NCBI GenBank assembly: GCA_023700785.1
Contig: JAMPYH010000208.1
Location: 1 to 5,190, forward strand
DNA from: Candidatus Zixiibacteriota bacterium
Lineage (GTDB): Bacteria > Zixibacteria > MSB-5A5 > GN15 > FEB-12
Direction of reading: 5' to 3'
DNA: 5,190 nucleotides
Positions 3,950-5,190 of this stretch are shown here, one piece after another (within the stretch, counting starts at the first letter, position 1; every line of letters begins with the position of its first letter). The position numbers were made by a program, and so were the translations under genes. Under the pieces are notes generated by a model. It worked only from the letters and a program-made list of their open reading frames with translations, made no database searches and was not told the origin of the DNA.

Positions 3950-5190
3950 ATGAGCAAGCGACGCAAACGACCGCACCATGTCAATATCCTCTGGGGGCTG
4001 GCTATTGGCGTGCTGGCTGGAGTAGCGGTAAATCTGGCAGTCGGCGGCTCCGACCCAGGTGTCGCGGCGATCATCGCCCATGTCACGGAGCCGATCGGTC
4101 AGCTGTTTCTTCGGCTCCTGCTGATGGTGGTAGTGCCGCTGGTCTTTTCATCGCTGGTGGTGGGAGTAGCGGGAATCGGGGATCTTCGAACGCTCGGCCG
4201 AGTCGGTTTCAAGTCATTCGCGTACACATTTGTGATCTCCGCCATTTCCGTGATGATCGGCCTCACGCTGGCCAATACGATCAAGCCGGGGTCCCGCGTG
4301 GACGCGGCCACGGCATCGGCGCTCGAAGAGCGTTACGGGACCGAAGCATCAAAGCGGATAGAGGCTGTTCAGAAGAAGGCCGGCGACACGCCGCTGATGC
4401 AGGTCGTCAAGACGATCGTGCCGACCAATCCGATAGCGGCGGTGGCATCGGAAACGCCGAACATGCTTCATTTGATGTTCTTCGCGCTTATCCTTGGGAT
4501 CGCCGCAACGCTGGTGCCGCCGACTATCAGCGCGCCATTCGTCAAAATGCTCGAATCGCTCTTCCAGCTCTCAGCAAAGCTGATAGATATTATCATGCTC
4601 GCGGCGCCGTTTGCCATCGCCTGTTTGCTGTTCAATAATATCGCGCAGTTCGGGATCGACCTCTTGCAGGCCCTCGGCTGGTTCATTGTTACCGTGCTGC
4701 TTGGTTTGTCGCTGCATATGTTTGGTGTCTATTCGATCTCTATCGCGTGGCTGTCACGCATGAACCCGATAGATTATTTTAAGCGGATCAAGACGGTGAT
4801 GCTGACAGCCTTCTCGACTTCGTCATCGAACGCTACCTTGCCGACCGCGTTGGCTGAAACCGAGCGGCAGCTTGGCGTGCCGAGGAATATCACCAACTTT
4901 GTGCTGACCGTCGGCGCGACGGCCAACCAGAATGGAACCGCGCTGTACGAAGGAGTGACTGTGCTGTTTCTGGCGCAGTTGTCGGGGATCGACCTAAGTT
5001 TTGGACAGCAGATACTGGTCGCCTATCTGGCGATTTTGGGAGGGATCGGGACCGCCGGGGTCCCCTCGGGTTCAATTCCGTTCATTATCCTGGTGCTGGC
5101 GACGATCAATGTCAATCCCGCGCTGATCGCGGTGATCCTGGGTGTAGATCGGATCCTGGATATGTGCCGGACGACTCTCAATGTGACCGG
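3950..5190 (+). CDS. DAACS (SLC1-type) dicarboxylate/amino acid:cation symporter, 3' end beyond window
   Basis: The frame is open from ATG at 3950 to the window end (413 codons plus two bases), after an in-frame TAA at 3926-3928. The product is an inner-membrane, sodium- or proton-coupled symporter of the GltPh/DctA/EAAT fold. The re-entrant hairpin HP1 serine motif STSSSNATLP is at 289-298, the TM7 motif ATANQNGTALYEG at 323-335, HP2 GTAGVPSGS at 367-375, and TM8 GVDRILDMCRTTLNVTG at 398 to the edge. D404, R407 and N411 match the GltPh residues D394, R397 and N401. The usual NMDGT motif reads NQNGT, so the Asp that helps bind a sodium ion in GltPh is Asn328 here; the HP1 Arg of GltPh is Ser291, while an Arg (401) appears in TM8. 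The substrate (glutamate/aspartate or C4-dicarboxylate type) cannot be fixed. No clear Shine-Dalgarno. It diverges from arsR. Only the last residues are missing. Confidence 0.93.
   Translation, partial: MSKRRKRPHHVNILWGLAIGVLAGVAVNLAVGGSDPGVAAIIAHVTEPIGQLFLRLLLMVVVPLVFSSLVVGVAGIGDLRTLGRVGFKSFAYTFVISAISVMIGLTLANTIKPGSRVDAATASALEERYGTEASKRIEAVQKKAGDTPLMQVVKTIVPTNPIAAVASETPNMLHLMFFALILGIAATLVPPTISAPFVKMLESLFQLSAKLIDIIMLAAPFAIACLLFNNIAQFGIDLLQALGWFIVTVLLGLSLHMFGVYSISIAWLSRMNPIDYFKRIKTVMLTAFSTSSSNATLPTALAETERQLGVPRNITNFVLTVGATANQNGTALYEGVTVLFLAQLSGIDLSFGQQILVAYLAILGGIGTAGVPSGSIPFIILVLATINVNPALIAVILGVDRILDMCRTTLNVT

Overview
The window looks like chromosomal DNA from a moderately GC-rich, probably Gram-negative bacterium. 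It carries an ECF sigma factor, exported proteins with Sec signal peptides, a membrane-anchored bactofilin-like protein, an AHSA1/SRPBCC protein, an ArsR-type repressor and a DAACS (SLC1-type) symporter. The mixture recalls deep-branching environmental lineages such as the FCB group or Zixibacteria, but that placement is only an impression; no rRNA or tRNA is present to test it. No mobile element, CRISPR array or phage gene was seen.

Layout. Positions 1-2557 (minus strand) form a compact operon read right to left: an ECF sigma factor (2557-1994, TTG start), a secreted DUF4097-like beta-repeat protein (1954-944, GTG start) and a bactofilin-domain protein with C-terminal membrane helices (917-96). 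The bactofilin frame stops at a TAG at 96-98, but the same frame stays open to the window edge and encodes what looks like the missing last membrane helix. Next come an ECF-type promoter (2574-2600), an intrinsic terminator (2617-2647) and a monocistronic AHSA1/SRPBCC gene (3136-2657). A hairpin-rich stretch (3260-3362) separates this from an ArsR-family gene (3825-3415). The ArsR stop codon overlaps a 16-codon reading frame that has a strong Shine-Dalgarno sequence. Diverging from arsR, on the plus strand, is a DAACS symporter gene (3950 onward) cut by the window end.

How the parts may work together. The same bipartite ECF-type signature, TG[A/G]AAC-N17-CGTA, lies just upstream of both the sigma factor gene and the arsR gene. 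This suggests the sigma factor drives its own envelope operon and also arsR. An imperfect palindrome over the -10 half of the arsR promoter is a likely ArsR operator, which would give dual control (ECF activation, ArsR autorepression). ArsR has a C-terminal Cys-Cys-Cys cluster and the small overlapping ORF encodes a Cys-Cys peptide, so a thiol-reactive metal(loid) or redox signal is plausible. The envelope operon has no recognisable anti-sigma factor in the window; the exported DUF4097 protein and the membrane bactofilin-like protein occupy the place where one is often found. The regulatory links are inference from sequence motifs only.
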